64,000 nucleotides of DNA from Fodinibacter luteus. Lineage in GTDB: Bacteria; Actinomycetota; Actinomycetes; Actinomycetales; Dermatophilaceae. Position numbers and translations under genes: made by a program. The notes below the pieces were generated by a model. It searched no databases. It worked only from the letters and a program-made list of their open reading frames with translations, and had not been told where the DNA came from. Of this stretch, positions 7,185-16,084 are shown piece after piece. The stretch lies in contig NZ_BAABGM010000015.1 in NCBI RefSeq assembly GCF_039541575.1, forward strand, positions 62,001 to 126,000, written 5' to 3'. The stretch's first letter is position 1. Each line of letters starts with the position of its first letter.

Positions 7185-9332
7185 GTGGGGGACGGACCAG
7201 CCGCAGTGCAGACGGCGTCCGAGAATGCCGTCTCGGCGCTCTCCGATGCGTTCACCGAGTCGGCCGTCACGGGCTCGGTGGCCGAGTGGGCCGCTGCCGT
7301 GGGCGCGCTCCAGCGCGTGGTCGACGTCGCCTCCGCGGCCCAGGACGCTGCGATCGCCCGGCTGGCAGCCATCGAGACCGAGCTGCTCGAGGACGGCACG
7401 TTGGTCGAGTCGCACCGGGCGCTGGGGTACTCCGCCCTCGACGCGCCGGCCATCGTGTCGGGCGTGCTCTCGGTGTCCGCGGTGTGGGCTGAGCGCCGAG
7501 TGCGCTCGGCACTGCGACTGGCCGCGGACGGCCCCGCGGGCACCGACACCGAGACCGGGCTCGGCGGCCTTCACGAAGCCATGGCAGCCGGTCGCCTCGA
7601 CGCCTACCGGGCCTCGGTCATCGCCGACGAGCTCGAGGAGGCGCCCGCGGAGGTTCGTGCCGCGGTCGTCGCCGCGCTCGACGAGCACCTCGAGGCCGAG
7701 GACGGCACCCACCTGAGGCGCCGCTGCCGGCGCGCCCTGGAGCAGATCAGCCCCGACCTGCTGCGCCAGCGGGCGCGGCGCGCGCGGGCCGAGTCGTCTC
7801 TGCGCCGGTGGGCCGAGGAGCCCGGGGTGGACAAGTGGGAGGGCACCTTCCCCTCGGAGGAGGCCGCTCAGGCCTGGGCTGCGATCGACGCGCTCGCGCA
7901 GCAGTACGTCGCCGACGGGATGTGCTCGACGATCGGCCGGGCGCGGGCCAAGGCGCTCACCGACCTCGTGGCCGGGAACGCCACCATCGAGACCACGCTC
8001 ATCGTGACCGTCCCGGCCGAGGCGGTGCCCGGCTCCGAGACGAAGCCCGAGGAGCGCGCCGTCCCCGACCCCGAGGCAGTGCCCGGCTCCGAGGCAGAGC
8101 CCGGCCCGGAGCCGCCTGCCGTCCCGGATCCCTCACCCGAGGCTCCCGCAGTCCGCCCGGAGGCGCCCGCCGCTCCAGACCCCCCACCCGAGGCGCCCGC
8201 TGTGCCGGACCCGGTGTCCAGGGCGCGCACCGTCCCGGACCGCTCACCCGGGTCGCGCACCGTCCCGGAGCCGTCGCCCGATGCGCCCGCCGTGTCGGAT
8301 CCCTCACCCGAGACGCCCGCCGTGTCGGACCGCTCACCCGAGGTGCCCAGCGTGGAAGACCCCGCGCCCGAGAAGCGCATCGCCGCTGACCCCTCCACCG
8401 AGGCGCGCGACGTGCACGACACCGGCGCCGGGCACGAGGACCTCGTCGAGGTGACCGGCCCCCACCGCAACCAGCCGGTCCTCGTGCCGCGTGGATGGCT
8501 GACCGCGATGGCCGGTGCTGGTGCGGTCCGGCTGGCCGGCTGCCACCCGACCACAGGCGCCCTTCTCGACCTCGGTCTCGGGCCCGGCCCCGTCGGTCAG
8601 CGCCGGGAGCCCACAGGCGGCGACGAGGTGGTCGCCCGGGTGGCGGCAGCCGCGCTGGCTGGCGCCGGAGCCGACCGGTACCGGCCCACGGCGCGGGTGG
8701 CCGAGCTCGTCCGCACGCGCGACCGGCGTTGCAGGTTCCCGGGGTGCTCGGTCTCCGCCCGGTTCTGCGATCTCGACCACGTGCGCCCCTGGCCGCACGG
8801 CCGCACGACACCCGACAACCTCATGAGCGTCTGCAGACGGCATCACCGGGTCAAGCAGCGACCCGGCTGGCGGGTCGTGCTCGCCCCGGACGGCGTGACG
8901 ACGTGGACCGACCCGACGGGCCGGGTGCGCACCAGTGCGCCGGTCGACGCCCTCCACTCGCTCGTCGTCCCCGGAGCTGCGACGCCGGAGCCCGACCACG
9001 GCCCCAATACGTCGCGCACCGTCCTGCCGGACGCGCCGCACAGCGCCCTCGAGTTCCGCCTCGAGCACCTCGCCGAGACGGCACCGCCACGCCGCCCCTC
9101 CCCATGGCCCGACGGTCCCTCCCCCTGGCCCGACGGCCCATCCCCCTGGCGCGACCGCCCCTCCCCCTGGCGCGACCGCCCCTCCCCCTGGCGCGACGAC
9201 CGCGGTCACGACGTCGAGGTGACCCGGGCGCACGGCATCCTCGTCGTCGAGCCGTCGGGCCACCGACCGCGCCGCCCGGGGCGGATGCACCGCCACCGGC
9301 TCCCTCCCGAGACCGACCCTCCCCCGTTCTGA
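7185..9332 (+). CDS. DUF222 domain HNH endonuclease (13E12-type)
   Basis: A 715-aa member of the actinobacterial DUF222-HNH family, related to the REP13E12 proteins of mycobacteria; the biological role of the family is not settled. The N-terminal helical DUF222 region covers about residues 1-270. A Pro/Glu-rich linker follows (about 278-412, recurring APAVSDPSPE-like units). The HNH nuclease motif (about 511-561) reads CRFPGCSVSARFCDLDHVRP, then NLMSVCRRHH, with the metal-binding Cys and His residues intact. The tail (about 635-672) repeats PSPW(P/R)D(G/R) five times. GTG at 7185 has a strong GAGGGGGAG site. The gene stands alone. Its promoter overlaps a LexA-box-like sequence, consistent with the DNA-damage induction known for REP13E12 genes. 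Confidence 0.85.
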   Translation: MGDGPAAVQTASENAVSALSDAFTESAVTGSVAEWAAAVGALQRVVDVASAAQDAAIARLAAIETELLEDGTLVESHRALGYSALDAPAIVSGVLSVSAVWAERRVRSALRLAADGPAGTDTETGLGGLHEAMAAGRLDAYRASVIADELEEAPAEVRAAVVAALDEHLEAEDGTHLRRRCRRALEQISPDLLRQRARRARAESSLRRWAEEPGVDKWEGTFPSEEAAQAWAAIDALAQQYVADGMCSTIGRARAKALTDLVAGNATIETTLIVTVPAEAVPGSETKPEERAVPDPEAVPGSEAEPGPEPPAVPDPSPEAPAVRPEAPAAPDPPPEAPAVPDPVSRARTVPDRSPGSRTVPEPSPDAPAVSDPSPETPAVSDRSPEVPSVEDPAPEKRIAADPSTEARDVHDTGAGHEDLVEVTGPHRNQPVLVPRGWLTAMAGAGAVRLAGCHPTTGALLDLGLGPGPVGQRREPTGGDEVVARVAAAALAGAGADRYRPTARVAELVRTRDRRCRFPGCSVSARFCDLDHVRPWPHGRTTPDNLMSVCRRHHRVKQRPGWRVVLAPDGVTTWTDPTGRVRTSAPVDALHSLVVPGAATPEPDHGPNTSRTVLPDAPHSALEFRLEHLAETAPPRRPSPWPDGPSPWPDGPSPWRDRPSPWRDRPSPWRDDRGHDVEVTRAHGILVVEPSGHRPRRPGRMHRHRLPPETDPPPF

Positions 9333-9384
9333 GAGCCACGTGACACTCCTGTGAGGCGACGCGTCCGAAGGAGTAGAGTCACGG

Positions 9385-9600
9385 CGTCGCCCGGAGGGGC
9401 GACACCACGCGCACCTGTTCGGGGGAAGCCGGTCCAAGTCCGGCACTGTCCCGCAGCCGTGGGTCGCGACACCACCACGTCGCGGCGAGTCGGAATGCCC
9501 GGCAGGTGCGAGCGGCTCCACACACCGTCGAGGAACGCGGGACGGAGCCCGAGTGACCGGGTCTCCCGGTGGTTCGGGCCTCTCGTCCCGAACCGCTCAG
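9385..9600 (+). promoter_or_regulatory. Cobalamin (B12) riboswitch
   Basis: The leader contains the conserved core GGGGGAAGCCGGTC (from 9421), AAGTCCGGCACTGTCCCGC, then GAGTCGGAATGCCCGGCAGG, the actinobacterial form of the B12 box. It lies directly upstream of the operon that begins at 9611 and ends about 10 nt before its first start codon. Cobalamin riboswitches of this kind lower expression when adenosyl- or methylcobalamin is plentiful, so the downstream genes should be induced by B12 shortage. Confidence 0.92.
9571..9594 (+). promoter_or_regulatory. Expression-platform hairpin of the B12 riboswitch
   Basis: Perfect 8-bp stem GGTTCGGG (9571-9578) / CCCGAACC (9587-9594), ending 4 bases before the Shine-Dalgarno sequence (AGGAAGG from 9599). 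Its position suggests that switching between this hairpin and an alternative pairing hides or frees the ribosome site. No T-tract follows. Confidence 0.55.
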
Positions 9601-9610
9601 GAAGGCACCG

Positions 9611-11167
9611 ATGTCCACCCCCACCACCGCCCGGGGCGCCCTGTTGCGCCGCGCCGGGACCTTGCTCGCCGCCGTCGCCCTCGTCGCAGTCCCGGCGGCC
9701 ACCGCCGTCGCGGCCCCCACCGACCCGACGTCGAGCACCGCCACCCCCACCACGTCGGCGTCCCCGAGCCCGTCGGCTGACGCGTCGAGCCCGACGACCA
9801 CCCCCAGCGCCGGGACCACCAGCACCACCACCACCGATCCCGCTCCCAGCACCACGACCCCCACCGAGCCCACCGTCCCGCAGGGGCAGCCGACCCCGGA
9901 TGCCGTGGCGCGCCTCTCGTCGTCGGCCCTCCTCGCCGCCGCCGGCACACGGGCGCCGCAGACGGCCGCTGCGGCCGACTTCGTCGCCCGCACCCTCGCC
10001 GCGGGCGGGGACCACTACGTCTACCCCGGTGGCACCTGGTTCGACGGCGGCAACACCATTGACGGCATCATCGCCCTCGCCGCGTCCGGCTCCGGCGCGA
10101 CGCAGCTCGGTGAGTCGCTCGCCTACCTCGGGGACAACCTGGCGAGCTACACCGGCAGCGCCGGGGAGGCCTATGCCGGGCCGACGGCCAAGGCCCTGCT
10201 CGGTGTCGTCGTCGCCGGGGGCGACCCGACCGCGTTCGCCGGCCGCGACCTCGTCGCCGCCCTGACCGTCCTCGAGACGGCGGACGGCCGGTTCAGCGAC
10301 GACTCCACCTACGGCGACTACTCGAACACGATCGGCCAGTCGCTCGCCGTCCTCGCCCTCGTGCGGGCCGGTGTCACGCCGAGCTCGGCCTCGGTCGACC
10401 TCCTCCTTGCCCAGCAGTGCGCCGACGGCGGGTTCCGCGGCGACATCGGAGCGTCGGGCTGCACGAGTGACCCCGACGCCACCGCCTTCGCGGCCCAGGC
10501 CCTCGTCGCCGTCGGGGAGGACGCCGCCGCGGGTGACGCCCTCGACTGGCTCGCCGCCGCCCAGGCCGGCGACGGCTCGCTCGAGAGCGCGGACGGCGCG
10601 GCCAACGCCAACACGACCGGTGTCGCGGCGCAGGCCTTCGCCGCCGGTGGCCGCGACGCCCAGCTCGCGGACGCCCAGGCGTTCCTCGTCTCGCTCCAGT
10701 ACGGCTGCACCGCGCCGGCGGCACTGCGCGGGGGTCTCGCCTTCTCAACGGCGACCCGCTCGACGACGGCCGTCGCCGACTCCGACCTGCGCGCCACTCC
10801 CCAGGGCACGCTCGGCTTCGCCGGGCAGTCGCTGCTGTCGGTGCAGGCGTCCGAGGAGGCCGCGTCCGGCACCACCCCGATGGACTGCGCGACGTCGACG
10901 TCCGAGCCCACCCGCACCGACGGGGCGACGTCGACGTCCGAGCCGACGAGCACCGGCAGTGCCACCTCCGGGGCGGGTATGGAGGCCGACGGCGAGGACG
11001 ACACCGGCTCGGGGGCCTCAGAGGCCGACGCCGGAGCCGCCAGCTCGACCGGGTCGCTCGCACAGACCGGCAGTGACCTCCTGCTGCCCGTCGGGCTCGG
11101 GCTCGTCCTCGTCCTCGTCGGTGCCGTGGCGATCGCGGCGACCCGCCGCCGGGGTGTGCACACGTGA
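9611..11167 (+). CDS. Sortase-anchored alpha-barrel protein, putative surface B12 binder
   Basis: A 518-aa exported protein. Residues 1-36 form a signal peptide; about 40-105 are a Ser/Thr/Pro-rich stalk; about 105-430 are repeated helical units (for example NTIGQSLAVLALVRAGV and QQCADGGFRG) typical of prenyltransferase/squalene-oxidase alpha-alpha toroids. A Ser/Thr-rich spacer follows, then LAQTG (483-487), a hydrophobic segment and RRR: a class E-type sortase signal for cell-wall anchoring. The same alpha-alpha barrel fold forms the N-terminal domain of intrinsic factor and transcobalamin. The gene is first in a B12-riboswitch operon with an ECF transporter, so I infer B12 capture at the wall rather than enzyme activity. 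The SD AGGAAGG lies just upstream of the ATG. It overlaps the next gene by 1 bp. Confidence 0.8.
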   Translation: MSTPTTARGALLRRAGTLLAAVALVAVPAATAVAAPTDPTSSTATPTTSASPSPSADASSPTTTPSAGTTSTTTTDPAPSTTTPTEPTVPQGQPTPDAVARLSSSALLAAAGTRAPQTAAAADFVARTLAAGGDHYVYPGGTWFDGGNTIDGIIALAASGSGATQLGESLAYLGDNLASYTGSAGEAYAGPTAKALLGVVVAGGDPTAFAGRDLVAALTVLETADGRFSDDSTYGDYSNTIGQSLAVLALVRAGVTPSSASVDLLLAQQCADGGFRGDIGASGCTSDPDATAFAAQALVAVGEDAAAGDALDWLAAAQAGDGSLESADGAANANTTGVAAQAFAAGGRDAQLADAQAFLVSLQYGCTAPAALRGGLAFSTATRSTTAVADSDLRATPQGTLGFAGQSLLSVQASEEAASGTTPMDCATSTSEPTRTDGATSTSEPTSTGSATSGAGMEADGEDDTGSGASEADAGAASSTGSLAQTGSDLLLPVGLGLVLVLVGAVAIAATRRRGVHT

Positions 11168-12114
11168 TGCACTTGCTCACCGTCGCGCGACGTCCGGCAG
11201 CTCTCCCCGCCGGTGGCCACCGTGCCAGACGCGGGGCGGGCCGGCGGCTGCACCGCCTTGCCGGCGCCGCCGCGGCATCCGGTCTGGCCCTCGCCGGGCT
11301 CGTCGTCGCGGCGGCCCCGGCGAGCGCCGCCGCCTGCTCGGGCACCTCGGGGGTGACCGTCGTCGTCGACACCGGCGGCTCGAAGAGCACGCGGTGCGCC
11401 TCCGGTGACCCATCCTCGGCGCTCAAGGCCCTCACCGCCGCCGGGTTCTCGGTCACCTACCCCCAGCAGTACCCGGGCTCGGTCGTCTGCCGCATCGACG
11501 GCTACCCGGAGTCCGACCCCTGCGTGCGGATGCCCCCGGCCGACGCCTACTGGGCGTTCTTCCACGCCAAGCGTGGCGGCAGCTGGGTCTACGGCTCCAG
11601 TGGCGTCGCGAGCTACGACCCCGCTCCGGGCACGGTCGTCGGCTTCCGCTTCGGGTCGGGCCAGCAGCCCCGGGTGGCGCCGCCGGAGCCCCCGGCGACG
11701 AGCCAGCCGGCCCCGACGACGACCACGCCGAAGGCCACGTCGACGACGAAGAAGACGACGCCGAAGCCGGCCACCGCCGCCCCTCGCACGACGTCCGGCT
11801 CGACGTCCGGCTCGACCTCCGGGACGACGTCGACGACGCCCAACGGCTCGGCCCCTGGCGCCACGGGCTCGCCCACGGCCGGCCCGTCAGCCAGCCCCTG
11901 GGCCAGCGGAACGGCATCCGCATCGCCGAGCACGACCGCGTCCGCGAGCGCCACCGGCACCGCGCCGGCGAGCGAGCCGAGCACCGTCGCCGCAGCGCCG
12001 ACGTCCCAGCCGAGCGACGACGCGGCCGGCCCCGGCACCCTCCTGGCCGGCGCCGCCCTCGTGGCGCTCGTCGCCGGTGGCGCCGGGTACGCGGCCTGGA
12101 AGCGACGCGCGTGA
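11167..12114 (+). CDS. Exported transcobalamin C-terminal-like (DUF4430-type) protein
   Basis: A 315-aa protein with an Arg-rich signal peptide ending near AAAPASAAA (about residue 55). A compact domain follows (about 57-170) with SGVTVVVDTG, ALKALTAAGFSVTY, DAYWAFFHAKRGGSWVYG and a closing SYDPAPGTVVGFRFG. This pattern (ligand-facing Trp segment, short closing strand) resembles the transcobalamin-like C-terminal domain, DUF4430. A long Thr/Ser/Pro stalk, a C-terminal membrane helix and KRRA follow. I see no LPXTG motif, so it is probably membrane-anchored. Two Cys pairs in the domain could form disulfides. It overlaps the upstream gene by 1 bp and sits in the B12 operon. Role as partner of the alpha-barrel protein is inferred. 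Confidence 0.75.
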   Translation: MHLLTVARRPAALPAGGHRARRGAGRRLHRLAGAAAASGLALAGLVVAAAPASAAACSGTSGVTVVVDTGGSKSTRCASGDPSSALKALTAAGFSVTYPQQYPGSVVCRIDGYPESDPCVRMPPADAYWAFFHAKRGGSWVYGSSGVASYDPAPGTVVGFRFGSGQQPRVAPPEPPATSQPAPTTTTPKATSTTKKTTPKPATAAPRTTSGSTSGSTSGTTSTTPNGSAPGATGSPTAGPSASPWASGTASASPSTTASASATGTAPASEPSTVAAAPTSQPSDDAAGPGTLLAGAALVALVAGGAGYAAWKRRA

Positions 12115-12118
12115 GGCG

Positions 12119-13255
12119 ATGACCCGGATGAGCGCCACCCTCCCCCGCGCGGTCCACCCGGCCGCGTGGTGGGGGTGGGCCCTCGGCCTGGCCGTCGCGG
12201 TGAGCACGACGACCAACCCGATCCTGCTCCTCCTCGCGCTCGCGGTCGCGGCCCTCGTCGTCGCGGCCCGGCGGGGGTCCTCGCCGTGGGCGCGGGCGTT
12301 CCGGCTCTACCTGTGGCTCGGTCTGGCGATCGTCGTCGTGCGGGTCGTCCTCCACGTCCTCGTCGGGCTCAAGTTCGGCACGATCGTCGTGCTCGAGCTG
12401 CCCGAGATCACCCTCCCGGCATGGGCGGCCGGCATCCAGCTCGGCGGCACCGTCTACCTCGAGGGGCTGCTCGCCGCGGCCCTCCAGGGCCTGCGCCTCG
12501 CCGTGATGATCGCGTGCGTCGGGGCCGCGAACGCCCTGGCCAACCCGAAGCGGCTGCTGCGCTCCCTGCCCGCGGCCCTGCACGAGATCGGCTCGGCCGT
12601 CGTCGTCTCGGTGTCGGTCGCACCCCAGCTCGCCGAGAGCGTCCAGCGGGTGCGCCGGGCCCGGCAGCTGCGCGGGGACACGAGCCGCGGCATCCGGTCG
12701 GTGCCCGCAGTCGCGCTCCCCGTGCTCGAGGACACCCTCGAGCGCTCGCTGCTGCTCGCCGCCGCGATGGACTCGCGCGGCTACGGGCGCACCGGCGACG
12801 CCCCGCGCGGTCACCGGCTCGCGACCGCAGGCCTGACCCTCGGCGGCCTGCTCGCGAGCGCCGTCGGGATCTACGGCGTGCTCGACGCGACGACCCCGGC
12901 GGTCATGGGCACCCCCGCCCTCCTCCTCGGGCTGGGGCTCTCGGCGCTCGGCCTGTGGCTCGGCGGCCGGCACGTCGCCCGCAGCACGTACCGGCCGGAC
13001 CCGTGGCGTGGCGCGGAGTGGCTCACCCTCGGGTGCGGCGTGGTCGTCGCCGGCGTCTTCGTCGTCCTGTCGCGCACCGTGCCCGACGACCTCGCGATGC
13101 CGCTCACCCCCCTCGCCGTGCCCGCCCTACCGCTCGCTGCGGTCGCGGGCCTGCTCGTCGCCGCGCTCCCGGCCGTCCTGACGCCCGAGCCGCCACGACC
13201 GGCATCCCGCGCTCCGCGGCGCGCTGCCCGCGAGGAGGTGGAGGCCGGTGCCTGA
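12119..13255 (+). CDS. ECF transporter T component (EcfT)
   Basis: A 378-aa integral membrane protein that links the ATPase to the substrate-binding S component in energy-coupling factor transporters. Hydrophobic helices lie in the N-terminal half. The coupling-helix Arg-Gly motifs are visible as RRARQLRGD and MDSRGYGR (about residues 177-225), as expected for EcfT. The C-terminal half has additional predicted membrane helices not found in short EcfT proteins. ATG at 12119 lies 4 bp after the upstream stop; another ATG at 12128 is possible. It overlaps the ATPase gene by 8 bp. B12 as substrate is inferred from the riboswitch. Confidence 0.88.
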   Translation: MTRMSATLPRAVHPAAWWGWALGLAVAVSTTTNPILLLLALAVAALVVAARRGSSPWARAFRLYLWLGLAIVVVRVVLHVLVGLKFGTIVVLELPEITLPAWAAGIQLGGTVYLEGLLAAALQGLRLAVMIACVGAANALANPKRLLRSLPAALHEIGSAVVVSVSVAPQLAESVQRVRRARQLRGDTSRGIRSVPAVALPVLEDTLERSLLLAAAMDSRGYGRTGDAPRGHRLATAGLTLGGLLASAVGIYGVLDATTPAVMGTPALLLGLGLSALGLWLGGRHVARSTYRPDPWRGAEWLTLGCGVVVAGVFVVLSRTVPDDLAMPLTPLAVPALPLAAVAGLLVAALPAVLTPEPPRPASRAPRRAAREEVEAGA

Positions 13256-15056
13256 GCACGCGATCTCCCTCTCGCGGGTGTCCGTGGCGCTGCCCGGCTC
13301 GGACCGGCCGGTGCTGCGCGACGTCGACCTCGTCGTCGAGGAGGGCGAGCTCGCGCTCGTCGTCGGCCGCACCGGGTCGGGCAAGTCGACCCTGCTCGGC
13401 GCGATGTGCGGGCGGGTGCCGCACTTCACCGGGGGCACCCTCACCGGCCACGTCAGGCTGCACGGGCGCGACACCCGTGAGCACCGACCGCGCGAGCTCG
13501 CCGACCTCGTCGGGGTCGTCGGGCAGGACCCGCTCGCCGGCTTCGTCACCGACACCGTCGAGGAGGAGCTCGCCTACGGGATGGAGCAGCTCGGGCTGCC
13601 CGCCCCGACGATGCGAAAGCGGGTCGAGGAGACCCTCGACCTGCTAGGCATCGCCGAGCTGCGCGACGCCGCGCTGCGCGAGCTGTCCGGCGGGCAGCAG
13701 CAGCGGGTCGCCATTGGGTCGGTGCTCACCGCGCACCCGCGCGTCATCGTGCTCGACGAGCCGACCTCGGCGCTCGACCCCACCGGCGCGGAAGAGGTGC
13801 TCGCGACGATCACGCGGCTCGTGCACGACCTCGCCGTGACAGTCGTCGTCGCCGAGCACCGAGTCGAGCGGGTGCTGCACCACGCCGACACCGTCGTGCA
13901 CGTCTCCCCCGACGGCGCCGTGCGCTCGGGTCCGCCGGCCGACGTCATGGTCGACAGCGACATCGCCTCTCCCGTCGTCGAGCTCGGCCGCTACGCCGGG
14001 TGGTCGCCGCTGCCGCTGTCCGTGCGCGACGCACGGCGCGCCGCCGGCGACCTGCGCTCCCACCTCGCCGCGACCCTGCCGGCGCTCGCTGCGTCCGGCC
14101 CCACCGGCCGCCGACCCATTGGTCGGTCCTCGGTCTCGCCCTTGGGTGCGGCGGCGTCCTCGGCCTCCGCCGCGGCTGCGGGCTCACTCTCCGGCGCTGA
14201 TGCCGGGGCACCGGTCGCGCTGTCGGCCCGCGCCGTCGTCGTGCGCCACCCCGGGGACGTGCTCGCCGTCGCGGGGGTGTCGCTCGACATGCGGGCCGGC
14301 GAGGTCGCCGCCGTCATGGGCCGCAACGGGTCGGGGAAGTCCTCGCTGCTCTGGGCGCTCCAGGGCAGTGGGACGCTGACGTCCGGCGCGGTGCTCGCCA
14401 GGCGCCCGCGCGCGGGTGAGCCGGGTCGAACCGCAGGCGCACGGCATCCCGAGCGACATCACCTCGACCCCGCGGGCGGGACCGTCGAGCCGCGCACCCT
14501 CGGCGCAGCAGAACGCCGGTCCCTCGTCGGCATGGTGCCGCAGTCGGCGACCGACCTGCTCTACCTCGACACCGTCGGCGCCGAGTGCGCGCAGGCCGAC
14601 CGCGAGAGCGGCGCTCAACCCGGCACCTGCGCAGCCCTGCTCGCGGAGGTGACCCCCGGCATCCCGGCCGACCGGCATCCACGCGACCTGTCCGAGGGGC
14701 AGAAGCTGGCCCTCGTGCTCGCCGTGCAGCTCAGCGCCGACCCCCCGGTGCTCCTCCTCGACGAGCCGACCCGCGGCCTGGACCCCACGGCCAAGGCCGT
14801 GCTCGGCCGGGTGCTGCGTGGGCTCGCCGCGCGGGGGCGGGCCGTCGTCGTGGCGACGCACGACGTCGAGTTCGTCGCTGAGAGCGCCGACCGCGTCGTC
14901 GTCATGGCGGGCGGCGAGGTGGTGGCCGACGGGCCGACGGCGGAGGTCGTCGTGTCCTCCCCCGCGTTCGCGCCGCAGGTGTCCAAGGTGACCGCGCCCG
15001 GGCCGTGGCTCACGGTGGCCGACGTGCGCGAGGCCCTCTCGGGGGTCGCGTCGTGA
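13248..15056 (+). CDS. ECF transporter ATPase, two ABC domains fused
   Basis: A 602-aa protein with two complete ABC ATPase units, equivalent to EcfA and EcfA' in one chain, which powers uptake through the T component. Unit 1: Walker A GRTGSGKST (about 40-48), Q-loop GQDPL, signature LSGGQQQR, Walker B VIVLDEP. Unit 2: Walker A GRNGSGKSS (about 362-370), Q-loop PQSATDLL, signature LSEGQK, Walker B VLLLDEPTRGLDP and H-loop ATHD. The linker (about 265-320) is Ala/Ser/Gly-rich. The GTG start lies within the end of the EcfT gene, and the stop overlaps the next GTG (GTGA). Confidence 0.92.
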   Translation: MPEHAISLSRVSVALPGSDRPVLRDVDLVVEEGELALVVGRTGSGKSTLLGAMCGRVPHFTGGTLTGHVRLHGRDTREHRPRELADLVGVVGQDPLAGFVTDTVEEELAYGMEQLGLPAPTMRKRVEETLDLLGIAELRDAALRELSGGQQQRVAIGSVLTAHPRVIVLDEPTSALDPTGAEEVLATITRLVHDLAVTVVVAEHRVERVLHHADTVVHVSPDGAVRSGPPADVMVDSDIASPVVELGRYAGWSPLPLSVRDARRAAGDLRSHLAATLPALAASGPTGRRPIGRSSVSPLGAAASSASAAAAGSLSGADAGAPVALSARAVVVRHPGDVLAVAGVSLDMRAGEVAAVMGRNGSGKSSLLWALQGSGTLTSGAVLARRPRAGEPGRTAGARHPERHHLDPAGGTVEPRTLGAAERRSLVGMVPQSATDLLYLDTVGAECAQADRESGAQPGTCAALLAEVTPGIPADRHPRDLSEGQKLALVLAVQLSADPPVLLLDEPTRGLDPTAKAVLGRVLRGLAARGRAVVVATHDVEFVAESADRVVVMAGGEVVADGPTAEVVVSSPAFAPQVSKVTAPGPWLTVADVREALSGVAS

Positions 15057-16084
15057 GCGCGCCGCACGGTCCGGTGACCGGCCGCACCCGGGCTCTCGCG
15101 TTGCGGCCCCGGTCGGCGGCGGCCGTGGCGATGGTCTCGGTCGCCGGGCTCGCCGCGTTCTGCTGGCCGCTGCTCGTCGCGCCGGAGTCGGGCCTGGCCC
15201 ACGGCACCGACGCCCCCCTCGTCTTCGCCCTCGTCCTGCCGCTGCTGCTCGCCGTCGTCCTCGCCGAGCTGAGCGAGGGCGGGATGGACGTCAAGGCGGT
15301 CGCGATGCTCGGCGTCCTCGCCGCGATCGGCGCCGCCCTGCGCCCGCTCGGCGCCGGGACGGCCGGGCTCGAGACGGTGTTCTTCCTCCTCGTCCTCGGC
15401 GGCCGGGTGTTCGGGGCCGGCTTCGGCTTCGTGCTCGGCGCGACGACGCTGTTCGCGTCGGCACTCGTCACCGGTGGCGTCGGGCCGTGGCTGCCGTTCC
15501 AGATGCTCGGCGCCGCGTGGGTCGGCTGGGGCGCGGGCCTGCTCCCGCCCCTGCGCGGTCGGGCCGAGGTGCTCATGCTCGCCGGGTACGGCGCGCTCGC
15601 CGGGCTCGCCTACGGCCTCCTGCTCAACCTGTCGTTCTGGCCGTTCGCCACCGGGATGGCCGGCGAGCTGTCCTTCGAGGCCGGCGCCCCCGCCGCCGAG
15701 AACCTCCACCGGTTCCTCGTCTTCACCCTCGCGACGAGCCTGGGATGGGACATCGGTCGGGCCATCACGACTGCGGTGCTCGTGCTCATCACCGGGCGGG
15801 CCGTGCTCGGCGCCCTGCGGCGGGCAGCCCGACGCGCGGCGTTCGAGGAGCCGGTCGCCTTCGCGTCGCCCCCGACGGCGGATGCCGGGGAGCCGGGTGC
15901 CGGACACGCGGATGCCGGACACGCGGATGCCGGGCACGCGGCGGCCGGGCAGCCGGGTCTCGGGCACGCGGATGCCGGGCTGCCGGGTCTCGGGCACGCG
16001 GATGCCGGACACGCGGCGGCCGGTGACGGCCCGGCATCCGGTCCGGCTCGGTCGCGGACGGACGTGGCACGATCGAGCCCATGA
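15053..16084 (+). CDS. ECF transporter S component, predicted cobalamin specificity
   Basis: A 343-aa membrane protein with about six hydrophobic helices in residues 20-260 and the helix-loop pattern of ECF S components (LAELSEGGMDVKAVAMLGVL, GRVFGAGFGFVLGATTLFAS, LATSLGWDIGRAITTAVLVL). It should bind the vitamin and confer specificity; B12 or a corrinoid is inferred from the upstream riboswitch. The last about 65 residues are a non-membrane, low-complexity tail of GHADAG/GLPGLG units produced by tandem DNA repeats at 15884-16033. Gene coupling is tight: GTGA overlap with the ATPase gene and ATGA overlap with the NUDIX-like gene. Confidence 0.85.
   Translation: MSAPHGPVTGRTRALALRPRSAAAVAMVSVAGLAAFCWPLLVAPESGLAHGTDAPLVFALVLPLLLAVVLAELSEGGMDVKAVAMLGVLAAIGAALRPLGAGTAGLETVFFLLVLGGRVFGAGFGFVLGATTLFASALVTGGVGPWLPFQMLGAAWVGWGAGLLPPLRGRAEVLMLAGYGALAGLAYGLLLNLSFWPFATGMAGELSFEAGAPAAENLHRFLVFTLATSLGWDIGRAITTAVLVLITGRAVLGALRRAARRAAFEEPVAFASPPTADAGEPGAGHADAGHADAGHAAAGQPGLGHADAGLPGLGHADAGHAAAGDGPASGPARSRTDVARSSP
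15884..16033 (+). repeat. In-gene tandem repeats around GCGGATGCCGG
   Basis: About nine short units based on CACGCGGATGCCGG, interleaved with GCCGGGTCTCGGG, encode the C-terminal tail of the S component. The reading frame is preserved throughout. Confidence 0.75.

Noticed and set aside
9611..11167. Terpene cyclase or prenyltransferase enzyme
   Set aside because: The helical repeats match the toroid fold, but the protein is exported, wall-anchored and under a B12 riboswitch, and I see no DxDD or DDxxD motif.
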